From: Candidatus Vecturithrix granuli
Lineage (GTDB): Bacteria; Moduliflexota; Moduliflexia; Moduliflexales; Moduliflexaceae
Length of the DNA stretch: 64,000 bases
Direction: 5' to 3'
Assembly: GCA_000739535.1 (NCBI GenBank)
Contig: DF820464.1
Coordinates: 713,069-777,068 of the forward strand
In this document: one piece after another, positions 43,923-52,523 of the stretch
How positions within the stretch are numbered: the first letter of the stretch is position 1
Layout: each line of letters opens with the position of its first letter
Notes under the pieces: generated by a model
The model's input: the letters and a program-made list of their open reading frames with translations, nothing else
What the model was told of the DNA's origin: nothing
Databases searched by the model: none
Translations under genes and position numbers: made by a program

Positions 43923-45203
43923 CTAATATCCGAAGAGACGCGGAATGAACAGGACGATCTGCGGAAAATAGGTAACGACCATCAGCATGACGATTTCAAC
44001 TAAAAGAAACGGGGTATTCACGCGCACGAGTTTCATCAAATCCACCTTCGCAAGTGAACAGGAGACAAAGAGACATAACCCAACAGGCGGCGTGATCAGG
44101 CCGATCATCAGGTTCATGACGACTATCATGCCGAAATGGAGCGGATCGATGCCCGCCTGCACGGCTACGGGAACCAGGATCGGCACCAGGAGAATGATAG
44201 CGGCAAGGCCCTCCATAAAACACCCTACCACGAGCAAGAGCAGATTAATCAGTAACAGGAGCATATACGGATTCGTAGTAAATGAGGTGATTGCCGCAGC
44301 AATCTTCTGGGGCACCATTTCGGTTCCCAGCAGCCAGGCAAAAATGTTCGCGCAGGCCATCACGATTAAAATGGTGGCGGTTGTCACCATTGAACGATAA
44401 AAAATGCCTGGCAAGTCTTTGAATTTCAGGGTGCGCAAGACAAAAAATCCGATGATGAAGGCATACGCGACGGCCACGGAGGCCGCCTCAGTCGGGGTAA
44501 AAATTCCGCTTAAAATTCCGCCTAAAATGATCAGGGGCATTAACAGGGGAATGATGGCCCCGGTAAAACTGGAAAGTAATTCATGCCAGGAGACGAAAGG
44601 GCGTTTGGTGCCGTAATTTTTTTGGCGTGAAATCATATACGCGACAACCATCAGGCCAAGTCCGATCAGAATTCCTGGAACAACGCCGGTCAAAAAAAGG
44701 CCACCGACGGATACGGAGCCTGCGATTGCATAAATGACGACCGGAATACTCGGGGGAATAATCGGCCCAATCACGGCTGCAGAAGCCACGACGGCAGCAC
44801 TGAACGTGGTATCATACCCATCCTCTTCCATGGCCGGGATCAGAATAGAGCCCAGAGCCGCAGCATCGGCCACAGCGGAGCCGGAAATACCGGCAAAAAA
44901 CATGCTCGCTACGATGTTCACATGAGCCAGACCGCCGCGAATATGCCCCACCAGCGCGGTGGAAAGACGCAGAATCCGGTGAGTGATTCCGGCGCTATTC
45001 ATCAAATCGCCGGCTAAAATGAAAAATGGGACCGCCATGATAGGAAAAGAATCCATTCCTGTAAACATGCGCTGCGGGATGAGGTGCAGAGGGACGTCGC
45101 CGATTAGCAGCAGGGCAACCAGGCTGGCCAGGGCTAAACAAAACGCAATCGGAATCCCTATCATCAGGGTCAAAAATAAGGCAATTGTGGTGATGACTAA
45201 CAT
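43923..45203 (-). CDS. dctM: TRAP transporter large permease subunit (DctM)
   Basis: The 426-residue membrane protein has about 12 hydrophobic segments and the DctM family signatures: IPQRMFTGMDSFPIMAVPFF, FFAGISGSAVADAAALGSIL, AVIGPIIPPSIPVVIYA and FTPTEAASVAVAYAF. It is the Na-coupled transport subunit of a TRAP system that imports organic acids captured by DctP. It follows dctQ after 63 bp. The substrate cannot be told from the sequence. Confidence 0.95.
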   Translation of the reverse strand: MLVITTIALFLTLMIGIPIAFCLALASLVALLLIGDVPLHLIPQRMFTGMDSFPIMAVPFFILAGDLMNSAGITHRILRLSTALVGHIRGGLAHVNIVASMFFAGISGSAVADAAALGSILIPAMEEDGYDTTFSAAVVASAAVIGPIIPPSIPVVIYAIAGSVSVGGLFLTGVVPGILIGLGLMVVAYMISRQKNYGTKRPFVSWHELLSSFTGAIIPLLMPLIILGGILSGIFTPTEAASVAVAYAFIIGFFVLRTLKFKDLPGIFYRSMVTTATILIVMACANIFAWLLGTEMVPQKIAAAITSFTTNPYMLLLLINLLLLVVGCFMEGLAAIILLVPILVPVAVQAGIDPLHFGMIVVMNLMIGLITPPVGLCLFVSCSLAKVDLMKLVRVNTPFLLVEIVMLMVVTYFPQIVLFIPRLFGY

Positions 45204-45266
45204 ATTTTCCTCCTCAGTTGTACAACTTCCTTATTGTTTTCATAAGGCAAGCCTTGCATTCTCTCC

Positions 45267-45773
45267 TTATTCCAACTCGCTGTGGATCGTGACATCGGTG
45301 GGCGACTCCCTCATTTGTTTGAAAAAGAGCACCACAGCCTGAATGAGAATCAAGCCTGCCCCGACCGGAACAGCCAGATAGGGCACAGTCATAGGAATTT
45401 CCAGGGCTGGCGAGAGTTGATCGTGCAATAAAAAGCTCAATACAAAGCCCTGATACACAATAACTGCCATCAACAGGGCAACAGCCAGATGAATGACCAT
45501 CGTCATGATTTTGCGCATACCTGGTTTGATCGCGTTAATAATGATGGTGACGCCCACATGATTGCCGCTGGCATAGGCTTCTGAAGCTGCCAGACAGGCG
45601 CCCCAGACCATTAAATAGCGCGCCAATTCTTCAGACCAGGGCAATGGCCGCAAGAGAATATAGCGGAAAATAACCTGGGCAATAACAACCAGAAACATGG
45701 CCATCCCTAATACGAAAATCACAGGCACCATCACACGATGTATAACCCGTGAAATGCTGGGAAGATTTTCCAT
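45267..45773 (-). CDS. dctQ: TRAP transporter small permease subunit (DctQ)
   Basis: The 168-residue protein has four transmembrane helices (for example VMVPVIFVLGMAMFLVVIAQ) and the DctQ motif FRYILLRPLPWSEELARYLM followed by VWGACLAASEAYASGNHVGV. The start at 45773 has AAAGGGGG upstream; the frame continues to 45908 through a hairpin and was rejected. It lies between dctP and dctM. Confidence 0.93.
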   Translation of the reverse strand: MENLPSISRVIHRVMVPVIFVLGMAMFLVVIAQVIFRYILLRPLPWSEELARYLMVWGACLAASEAYASGNHVGVTIIINAIKPGMRKIMTMVIHLAVALLMAVIVYQGFVLSFLLHDQLSPALEIPMTVPYLAVPVGAGLILIQAVVLFFKQMRESPTDVTIHSELE

Positions 45774-45796
45774 TACGATCCCCCTTTCACTCGTTG

Positions 45797-45831
45797 AATC
45801 GTGAAGGTTTATTATGAGAACCTTCACGATT
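45797..45831 (-). terminator. Hairpin between dctP and dctQ
   Basis: AATCGTGAAGGTT pairs perfectly with AACCTTCACGATT across a 9-base loop. It could act as a partial terminator or RNA stabiliser, giving more binding protein than permease. Confidence 0.65.
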
Positions 45832-45853
45832 CGGATGATTGGTGTAACACCGA

Positions 45854-46891
45854 TTATTGCAGTTCGGCTTCCGCCTGTTCCACTGCGTTCACGACTTTCT
45901 CGATCCACGCCGGATCAACCTGGGTTTTCATCCATTCAAGCACCGGTTTCTGCGTGAGTTCTTTGAACTGTGCACGCTCTTCGTCGGTGGGCGAATAAAT
46001 CTCCATGCCAAATTCTTTCAGTTTGGCGACGCCCATGGCCGAATTGAGTTGTTGAATGGAACGACCGCAGTTACCGGCCACGATAGCGGCGCGTTTGATA
46101 ATCTGCTGCTGTTCAGGAGTCAGCTTGCCGGTAAAAAATTTGTCGTTGATGAGCAAGAAATCTGCCCCGTAAGTATGCCCGTCAAGGGTCAGGTATTTTT
46201 GCACCTCTTGAAATTTTACCTGTAAGATGACGCTCACCGGATTTTCCTGACCGTCAACAACGCCCTGCTGCAAAGAGGTATAGACTTCAGGCCAGGCAAT
46301 AGGCGTTGGCGACGCGCCGAGCGCCTTCACCATCTCGATGTACAGCGGCGTCTCCATGACTCTGATCTTTAAACCACCCATATCAGCCGGAGATTTGATC
46401 GGGCGTTTCGAGTTGCTAAAGTGTCGGATACCGGTCTCGCCATACGCCAGATTACGCAAACCGGTGTCTTTGAGAAGATTTTCCGATAATTCCTGACCAA
46501 ATGGTCCATCCAGGACTTTCCAGGCTACCGGGGCAGAGGGAAACAGATAAGGAATATCCAGCACCATTGCTGGTTTGAAATAGCCGGCAATGGCCGCTGA
46601 AACCATGCACATTTGAATCGTCCCCAATTTCGTCGCCTCGATCAGTTCCCGCTCTCCTCCGAGTTGTCCGGCCCCAAAAAGGTTCACCACAACTTCACCC
46701 CTGGTCTCTGCTTCGACAATATCCTTAAACACTCTCACAGCCGCCCCTTTTTTCGAGATATACACATCCTCAGGATCCACATGGGCGAGCTTAATCACCG
46801 TCTCAGCAAGCGCGAGAGCCGGATTTAAAATCATCGCCAATACAACCATTGTCAAAAAAAGCCTGTGCAAATTGAATAGATGTCGTTTCAT
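45854..46891 (-). CDS. dctP: TRAP transporter substrate-binding protein (DctP)
   Basis: The 345-residue protein has a signal peptide (cleavage near ALALAE) and the DctP fold signatures: VIKLAHVDPEDVYISKKGAA, VNLFGAGQLGGERELIEATK, GLRNLAYGETGIRHFSNSKR, and GLKIRVMETPLYIEMVKALG (carboxylate-binding arginine), then SLQQGVVDGQENP. It captures an acid substrate in the periplasm for DctQM. GGAGGAAAAA precedes the ATG. Confidence 0.95.
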   Translation of the reverse strand: MKRHLFNLHRLFLTMVVLAMILNPALALAETVIKLAHVDPEDVYISKKGAAVRVFKDIVEAETRGEVVVNLFGAGQLGGERELIEATKLGTIQMCMVSAAIAGYFKPAMVLDIPYLFPSAPVAWKVLDGPFGQELSENLLKDTGLRNLAYGETGIRHFSNSKRPIKSPADMGGLKIRVMETPLYIEMVKALGASPTPIAWPEVYTSLQQGVVDGQENPVSVILQVKFQEVQKYLTLDGHTYGADFLLINDKFFTGKLTPEQQQIIKRAAIVAGNCGRSIQQLNSAMGVAKLKEFGMEIYSPTDEERAQFKELTQKPVLEWMKTQVDPAWIEKVVNAVEQAEAELQ

Positions 46892-47166
46892 AATTTTTCC
46901 TCCATTATTCTTTCTTATATGCGATTCTTGTAATTATTCACAAAGACAGTTGTCAATTCATGTTGCGGTTCTTCCGGAAAATCTTTGAGAAACAAAAGGA
47001 ATCTTGCTCTGATTTCGCGTTCATCCTCTGGTTCTACAAATATCCCAACGAACCTCTCTTCTCCCCTCCCTTCCCTGATCAGGATTCTTCTTTATGGTTT
47101 GTAGCTGCCGCTTCAGCGGCCAAAACGCTCAAGCGTTTACTACGAACCAGGTGTTCATAGACTTCC
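46892..47166. other. Intergenic region upstream of dctP
   Basis: TTGACA at 46949-46954 on the minus strand could be the -35 box of dctP. CTTATATGCGATTCTTGTAA at 46914-46933 resembles CTTATATACGATTCTTGTAG at 39903-39922, so part of this upstream region is duplicated. Small hairpins (GCCGCTTCAGCGGC at 47107-47120) lie nearer the SDR gene. Confidence 0.4.
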
Positions 47167-47913
47167 TTATCTTATCAGCAGTCCGCCATTGACATCAAGG
47201 GTAACACCCGTGATCCAATCCGAACGATCAGAAGCCAGAAAAATGGCGGCATACGCGACATCTTCGGGCATTCCATCTTTATCAATCGCACGACCAACAT
47301 TCCAACGTGCAAATACTTCAGGAGGGTATTGCGCAGTCTGTTCGGTCAATATCGGCCCGGGCGCAATCGCATTCACATAAATACCTGCGGGGCCAAGTTC
47401 TCGCGCCAGGAGTTGAGAAAGTCCGATGACTCCGGCTTTTGATGCCGCATAATTCACCCCCACTCCAGGACGACCGGTTCGCCCGCCAAGCGACGCAATA
47501 TTCACAATTTTTCCTTTCCCTTGTTTTTTCATGGCCGGGACGACGGCGCGACAGCAGATAAAAGTCCCTGTGAGATTGATCTTGATCACGGCCTCAAAGA
47601 TTTCGAGCGTCATCTCTTCAAGTGTCCTATGACGGGAGATTCCGGCATTATTAACCAGCACGTCAATCCGGTTGAACTTTTCCAGAACCTTTGCGACCGC
47701 CTGGGCAATTTCATGCTCATCAGTCACATCAGCCCTGATGGCAAGCACCTTTTTCCCAGAAGGATCTAATATGCTTGCCAATTCTTCTACTAAAGAGACA
47801 TCAACATCAAAAAGAGCGAGAGATGCCCCTTCCTCAAAGAATTTCTGCGCGATGGCCTTTCCCAGCCCTTTGCCAGCCCCGGTAATAATCACGACTCGAT
47901 CTTGTAATTCCAT
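47167..47913 (-). CDS. SDR family oxidoreductase
   Basis: The 248-residue protein is a classical short-chain dehydrogenase: ELQDRVVIITGAGKGLGKAI with the TGxxxGxG cofactor loop, VLVNNAGISRH, the catalytic serine in VNIASLGGR, the catalytic Y-x3-K in GVNYAASKAGVIGL, and ITGVTLDVNGGLLIR at the end. An aspartate (LALFDVD) after the second strand favours NAD over NADP. The start at 47913 is six bases after GGAGA. It probably oxidises a hydroxyacid or polyol in the catabolic cluster. Confidence 0.93.
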   Translation of the reverse strand: MELQDRVVIITGAGKGLGKAIAQKFFEEGASLALFDVDVSLVEELASILDPSGKKVLAIRADVTDEHEIAQAVAKVLEKFNRIDVLVNNAGISRHRTLEEMTLEIFEAVIKINLTGTFICCRAVVPAMKKQGKGKIVNIASLGGRTGRPGVGVNYAASKAGVIGLSQLLARELGPAGIYVNAIAPGPILTEQTAQYPPEVFARWNVGRAIDKDGMPEDVAYAAIFLASDRSDWITGVTLDVNGGLLIR

Positions 47914-48046
47914 AACCATTCTCCAATGTAAATCAAACTTCAAAAGCCTTCAAGACTTCTGAAGTTTCCTGTCCTGTCTTTCACCCTGCGCGTGTGTCAC
48001 ATTCGTTGTATTCGCGCCATCCGATGACTCCCTTTACGGATAAATT

Positions 48047-49430
48047 TCAAAAGGTTTCCGTATTGTAAAATTCGCCAAACAGTTCTTCCTCGGATGGTCG
48101 ATCTTCCTGAATTGGGCGAGCAACCCAGGTGGTTTGCATATAATGTTTCAGCGCGATATTCTCGTTGGTGATATTGCCGCCCCAGATACCGCAGCCCATA
48201 CTCGATGTCATCGGCATTCCATTATTGAAAGCGCCCGCATTGGCTTTGGATTGGGGCTGGCGCACCATAATGCGGCTGACCGGCGCGGTCAGCGCCAGTT
48301 GATGAATACGCTCATCGTTAAACGAATAAATGCCGCAGGAATGCCCTTTGCCGCCGACTTCGTAAATCTGTTTGACCATCTCCAGCGCGGTATCAAAACC
48401 ACCGCTGTATTTGAAAATCGCCAAAAGCGTTGTCAGCTTCTCGCTGGAAAACGGGTACTCCTTGCCGATATGATCCTCTTTGACGATGATAAATTTTCGA
48501 TCTGCGGGAATACTAAACCCTGCTTTTTCAGCAAGTTTTTGGGGGGCGCAGGCAATGGTATCCATGGTGCGGTGTCCTTCAGCGTCCCACAGCACCGCCT
48601 GTAATTTCTCCTTCTCCTTCTCCGTTGCCAGGTAACCACCTTCTTTCTGAAGTTGTTCCAGAAAACGGTCATAAATACCGGCTTCGACGATCAGATTGCC
48701 ATCGGCAGAACATCCAGAACCGTGATCCGATGTCTTGCTGAGCATGGTGTTTCGAGCGGCCTCCTCAATATTGGCGGTTTCATCAAACGCCATAGGCCGG
48801 TTTGCCGGAACTGTAGGCGGCCTTTACCATGGCCGAACCGCCAGTCGCGATCGTCAGGTCGCAGATCGCCATCAATTCCTGAGATAACGGAATACTCGGC
48901 TTTTCGACACAGATAAATACATCTTCAGGCATTTCCAGTTTCTTTAATGCAGCGCGCATGATACGAATGGTTTCAAACGTTGTCTTTTTACTGCGAGGAT
49001 GAGGGGAAAAAATCACGGCGTTTTTGCACTTTAAGGCATAGATGCCGATTCCCGGCGGCGTCAGCGCCGGATTGGTGGTCGGCACCAGGCTGGCGATCAC
49101 GCCCACCGGCTTGGCGTATTTCACCAGTCCTTTCTCCGGAATTTCTTCAATAATCCCCATGCTCTTTTGTCTAAGAGCGTCGCGGAGAATACCTTGAATT
49201 TTGAAGCGTTTGCCTGGTCGTCCTTCCCAGCTTCCCAGACCGCTTTCTTCTACCCCCAGGTGAGCCAGGCGCGTGAAGGTTTTTTCGTTGGCCGTCGCCC
49301 AGCCGACGGCGCGAATCGCCCGGTCAATCGCTTCCTGATCATACGCTTCGATTGCCTGTTGCGCAATACGCGCGCTCTTAAGCAACTCCTGCGCATACTG
49401 CTTTTCTTCTTCTGTAATTGCTCTTGCCAT
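48047..49430 (-). pseudogene. CoA-acylating aldehyde dehydrogenase, frameshifted
   Basis: Two frames together give a complete aldehyde dehydrogenase of the EutE/sulfoacetaldehyde-dehydrogenase type. The N-terminal part (49430 down to about 48785) has GVIASLVPTTNPALTPPG, FSPHPRSKKTTFETIRIM and ATGGSAMVKAAYSSGKPAYG. It then meets TGA. The C-terminal part resumes in another frame (from about 48793) with DETANIEEAARNTMLSKTSD, HGSGCSADGN around the catalytic cysteine and ends NTETF. The residues expected between PAYG and DETAN (the G-x-G-N cofactor loop) are missing, so a short deletion removed about seven codons and shifted the frame. AGGGAACG precedes the ATG at 49430. Confidence 0.85.
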
Positions 49431-49463
49431 CGTTCCCTCCATGTTTAGCCATGAGTACGAATG

Positions 49464-51224
49464 TTAGTCCGTACTGACATGCGATACCTGCTTTCCAGGA
49501 GAATAAATATCCAAAATGTTCCAATGACCGGTGGTCGGCACCGGGTTGTTAATCATGGCCACATCAATGACGACCGGCTTATTGGCCTGAATCGCTTGTT
49601 CAAGTACAGGCTTGAATTGCGCGGCCGATTCGATTTTGATCCCTTCCACACCGTAGGCCCTGGCAATAGCGGCGTAATCCGGGGAAGTGGATTTGCCATC
49701 CTTCATGAACACCGTCCCGTAAGTTGTGCCGTAATGGGCTTTTTCAAGTCCGGCGATGGTGCCGAAGGCATTATTGTTCATAATCACCCAGACAACCGCC
49801 ACATTTTCGTGAAATGCGGTCGCCAGCATGGCCGGATTTTGTCCAAATCCGCCGTCGCCGATCAGGGCGAGCACGACTTTATCAGGACACGCAATTTTCG
49901 CGCCGATCGCGGCCGGCGCGCCAAAGCCCATGGTTGCGTATCCGCCGGGAATGAGAATGCTGCCCGGTGTATAAATGGGAAACTGCTGCCCAACCCCATT
50001 TTTGTTCCAGCCGACATCGGTGGTAATAATCGCATCTCGGGGCAAAACCTCGCGCAGTTCCGCCAGGATGCGTTCCGGCATCATCGGAAACGCGTCGCTC
50101 TGTTCCATTTCAACATTCCGTTTTTTAAATTCCTCGCGGTAAGCGGCAATTTCCTGTCGGAGTTCCTTTTTATGAATGCCTTGAGGGTACAACTCTTTAG
50201 CAACCCGGATCAGCACCGACAATGCCTGTTTCAGATCCGCCACAACTCCAATTTCTACAGGATAATTCCGTCCAATCTCAGCGGGTTCGATATCAATGTG
50301 AATCAATTTTGTCGGGGGAATGTTAAAGGTATATTGCGGGTACCATGAACTGCTATCGGCTTCCTTGAAACGAGTTCCGAGGGCGAAGATATAATCCGCC
50401 TTGCGGCAGGAGTCATTGATATATTGAGTGCCCCAGAATCCGCTCATACCCAGAGTCAATGGATGGTCGTCCGGCAATGCGCCTTTGCCCATCAGACTGT
50501 AAGCTACCGGAATATCCAGATGATCAACAAAAGCCCTTAATTCTTCGGCGGCGTTGGCCAAAACAATCCCCCCGCCGACATACAGAATCGGATTTTTCGC
50601 CGCCGCAAGCCGCTGAACGATCTCCGCCGCTGTTTCCTGATCGATCGAAGGCTTGTGAAGCGTTCTGGTATGATGCTTCACACGTTCAAAAAGCGTAACG
50701 TCAATCTCTTTGGAGAAGACATCCATCGGCACATCCACCAGTACCGGGCCAGGCTGCCCGCTTTCCGCTAGCTGAAAGGCTCTTTCAATAATTTCCGGGA
50801 AAAGTTCGGGACATTCCACGCGCCAGGCGCGTTTGACAAAGGGGCGATAAATTTCAAATTGGCCCCCATCCAGGTGCAAATTCACTTCCTGATGCGGATG
50901 CTTGCCAAAATAATGCGAGGGAACATCACCGGCAATTACGACAAGCGGAATGCAATCCAGGGCGGCGTTGGCCACGCCGGTAGCCGCATTGGTCAAACCG
51001 GGACTCAAATGGCTCAAAACAACGCCTGTTTTATGTTTCGCTCGCGCATAACCGTCAGCCGCGTGCGCGGCGATCTGTTCATGACGAACATTAATGAACT
51101 GAATGGAACTCTTTTCCAGGGCGGACAGGACGGCAATATTGGTATGTCCGCACAGGCCAAAGATATGTTCCACGCCTCGCTCTTCAAGGTATTTAACGAG
51201 TTGATGAGCAACAAGGTCTTTCAT
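49464..51224 (-). CDS. Thiamine diphosphate-dependent enzyme, acetolactate synthase-like
   Basis: The 586-residue protein has the three-domain ThDP layout. The PYR domain has the catalytic glutamate in RHEQIAAHAADGYARA, the middle domain LYVGGGIVLANAAEEL, and the PP domain TPGSILIPGGYATMGFGAPA with LIGDGGFGQNPAML and IMNNNAFG (GDG-x-NN Mg/ThDP motif). It may be a carboligase or a 2-oxoacid decarboxylase; similarity is not close enough to name a substrate. The start at 51224 has GGAGG six bases upstream. The aldehyde dehydrogenase follows 33 bp later, consistent with decarboxylation to an aldehyde that is oxidised to acyl-CoA. Confidence 0.88.
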   Translation of the reverse strand: MKDLVAHQLVKYLEERGVEHIFGLCGHTNIAVLSALEKSSIQFINVRHEQIAAHAADGYARAKHKTGVVLSHLSPGLTNAATGVANAALDCIPLVVIAGDVPSHYFGKHPHQEVNLHLDGGQFEIYRPFVKRAWRVECPELFPEIIERAFQLAESGQPGPVLVDVPMDVFSKEIDVTLFERVKHHTRTLHKPSIDQETAAEIVQRLAAAKNPILYVGGGIVLANAAEELRAFVDHLDIPVAYSLMGKGALPDDHPLTLGMSGFWGTQYINDSCRKADYIFALGTRFKEADSSSWYPQYTFNIPPTKLIHIDIEPAEIGRNYPVEIGVVADLKQALSVLIRVAKELYPQGIHKKELRQEIAAYREEFKKRNVEMEQSDAFPMMPERILAELREVLPRDAIITTDVGWNKNGVGQQFPIYTPGSILIPGGYATMGFGAPAAIGAKIACPDKVVLALIGDGGFGQNPAMLATAFHENVAVVWVIMNNNAFGTIAGLEKAHYGTTYGTVFMKDGKSTSPDYAAIARAYGVEGIKIESAAQFKPVLEQAIQANKPVVIDVAMINNPVPTTGHWNILDIYSPGKQVSHVSTD

Positions 51225-51270
51225 ACAGGCCTCCAAAATATTTCGGATATGGTTCAATTTATACTAAACG

Positions 51271-51332
51271 CAAGTCCTGGCGATCAATCGCCAGTCTCAA
51301 AGCTGAAGGACGCTAAAGCGCCCTGCGGAATT
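51271..51332. repeat. Dispersed palindromic repeat, copy 2
   Basis: CAAGTCCTGGCGATCAATCG with CCAGTCTCAAAGCTGAAGGA matches the repeat at 27652-27717 with few differences. It lies between the ThDP enzyme and the cupin gene; a further hairpin (GCGGGCTTCAGCCTGC) follows. Confidence 0.75.
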
Positions 51333-51418
51333 GATCAGCGGGCTTCAGCCTGCTTCGGCTTTGAGACCGGTCATTGATGGCCGGGATAATGAAACGACCT
51401 CAGCTACAGCAATACGCC

Positions 51419-51799
51419 TTATTTCGTGGGAAGCTGTCCCGGAGGGGCGTAGCACCACAACAATACCAGGGGTTCTTCCGTATCATTGTAATGGATGTGT
51501 TCAACGCCGTCAGGGATCCACATAAAATCATTCTTTTCCATCCGAATTTGTTTATTGTTCGTCACATCAATCGCAAGACATCCGCCGCTGATCACAAAAT
51601 CAATCTCTTCTGATCCTGGATGAGAATGGGCGGCGCAGCGTTCACCAGGTTCAAAAATCGTGACGCCGGCGACCATGTTTTTTGCGCCGATCTGTTCCTC
51701 GTCAACCGCCCGAAACACCTTACGGCGGTGTCCCTCCTGCTCCAACCCCAACCAGATTTGTTTTGCTTCTTTAAAGGTCTTGATAACTTTAACTTCCAT
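51419..51799 (-). CDS. Cupin-domain protein
   Basis: The 126-residue protein is a single cupin. Motif 1 has the metal ligands in CAAHSHPGSEEIDFVISG (H-x-H, E) and motif 2 lies in DFMWIPDGVEHIHYND (H). Metal-dependent isomerase, dioxygenase or lyase activities all occur in this fold; small cupins in sugar-acid clusters often remove or isomerise an unstable intermediate. GGAGAG precedes the ATG. It lies between aroQ and the ThDP enzyme. Confidence 0.9.
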   Translation of the reverse strand: MEVKVIKTFKEAKQIWLGLEQEGHRRKVFRAVDEEQIGAKNMVAGVTIFEPGERCAAHSHPGSEEIDFVISGGCLAIDVTNNKQIRMEKNDFMWIPDGVEHIHYNDTEEPLVLLWCYAPPGQLPTK

Positions 51800-51876
51800 A
51801 ATGTCTCTCCTTTACCTGAATGAATACGGTTAATGTGATTTCTCCCATGTAAATGAAATTTTCATTCGCGCGTGTA

Positions 51877-51910
51877 AGAAACCGGGTTTTTTCGAAAAAA
51901 CCCGGTTTCT
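51877..51910. terminator. Rho-independent terminator between aroQ and cupin genes
   Basis: AGAAACCGGGTTTTTT pairs with AAAAAACCCGGTTTCT. Its stem is related to those at 5471, 6956 and 8727. Confidence 0.8.
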
Positions 51911-51935
51911 ATACTTGACTTCTTTTCTATCGCGA

Positions 51936-52382
51936 TTATTCAGCCTCTTTGATCAATTCCCAGGCTGCCCTGAGTCCCAGCAGATAGCTATTGACCCCAA
52001 ATCCGGCGATTTGTCCTTTGGCACGGGAAGCAACCACGGAAAAATGCCGAAACTCTTCACGCGCGTGAACATTCGACATGTGCACTTCAACGATCGGGGC
52101 TTTCAAAATGCCGAGCGCGTCCATAATAGCATAACTATAATGGGTCCACGCGCCGGCATTAATGACGACCGCATCAATCTGTTCTTCATGCGCCTGATGA
52201 ATTTTTTCGACCATTTCCCCTTCATGATTGGTTTGATAACATTCAACTTCGCAGCCAAGCTGCGCCGCTAAAGCGGCAATCTGTTCATTGATTTGTTGCA
52301 GCGTAATCGTGCCATATTGAGCGGGGTCGCGCTTACCAAACATATTCAGATTGACCCCGTGCAGCACGAGCACCTTTTTCAT
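51936..52382 (-). CDS. aroQ: Type II 3-dehydroquinate dehydratase
   Basis: The 148-residue enzyme has the complete AroQ pattern: VLVLHGVNLNMFGKRDPAQYG with the catalytic tyrosine loop, TNHEGEMVEKIHQA, INAGAWTHYSYAIMDAL, and IVEVHMSNVHAREEFRHFSV. It interconverts 3-dehydroquinate and 3-dehydroshikimate. Its place in a transporter and oxidation cluster, not with shikimate genes, suggests quinate-type catabolism or a related substrate. The start at 52382 has GGAGGG upstream; the longer frame comes from a hairpin. Confidence 0.94.
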   Translation of the reverse strand: MKKVLVLHGVNLNMFGKRDPAQYGTITLQQINEQIAALAAQLGCEVECYQTNHEGEMVEKIHQAHEEQIDAVVINAGAWTHYSYAIMDALGILKAPIVEVHMSNVHAREEFRHFSVVASRAKGQIAGFGVNSYLLGLRAAWELIKEAE

Positions 52383-52403
52383 AGCGTACCCTCCTCTGAA
52401 AAT

Positions 52404-52490
52404 GTAGTGCGAAACTCCAGTTTCGCGCATCGTTGCGAAACTCCAGTTTCGCGCATCGTTGACAGCCGCGAAACTGGAGTTTCGCGCTAC
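52404..52490. repeat. Palindromic repeat array of GCGAAACTCCAGTTTCGC units
   Basis: Two direct copies of GCGAAACTCCAGTTTCGCGC are followed by one inverted copy, and the outer 24 bases at each end pair with one mismatch. The same family occurs upstream of tsf at 15443-15487. It lies between tctA and aroQ. Confidence 0.8.
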
Positions 52491-52523
52491 ATCTGATTTT
52501 CATTGCGTTGGGTGAGCCTAAGC

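Noticed and set aside
49461-50348. 295-codon plus-strand frame
   Set aside because: It is antisense to the ThDP enzyme, whose motifs are clear on the minus strand.
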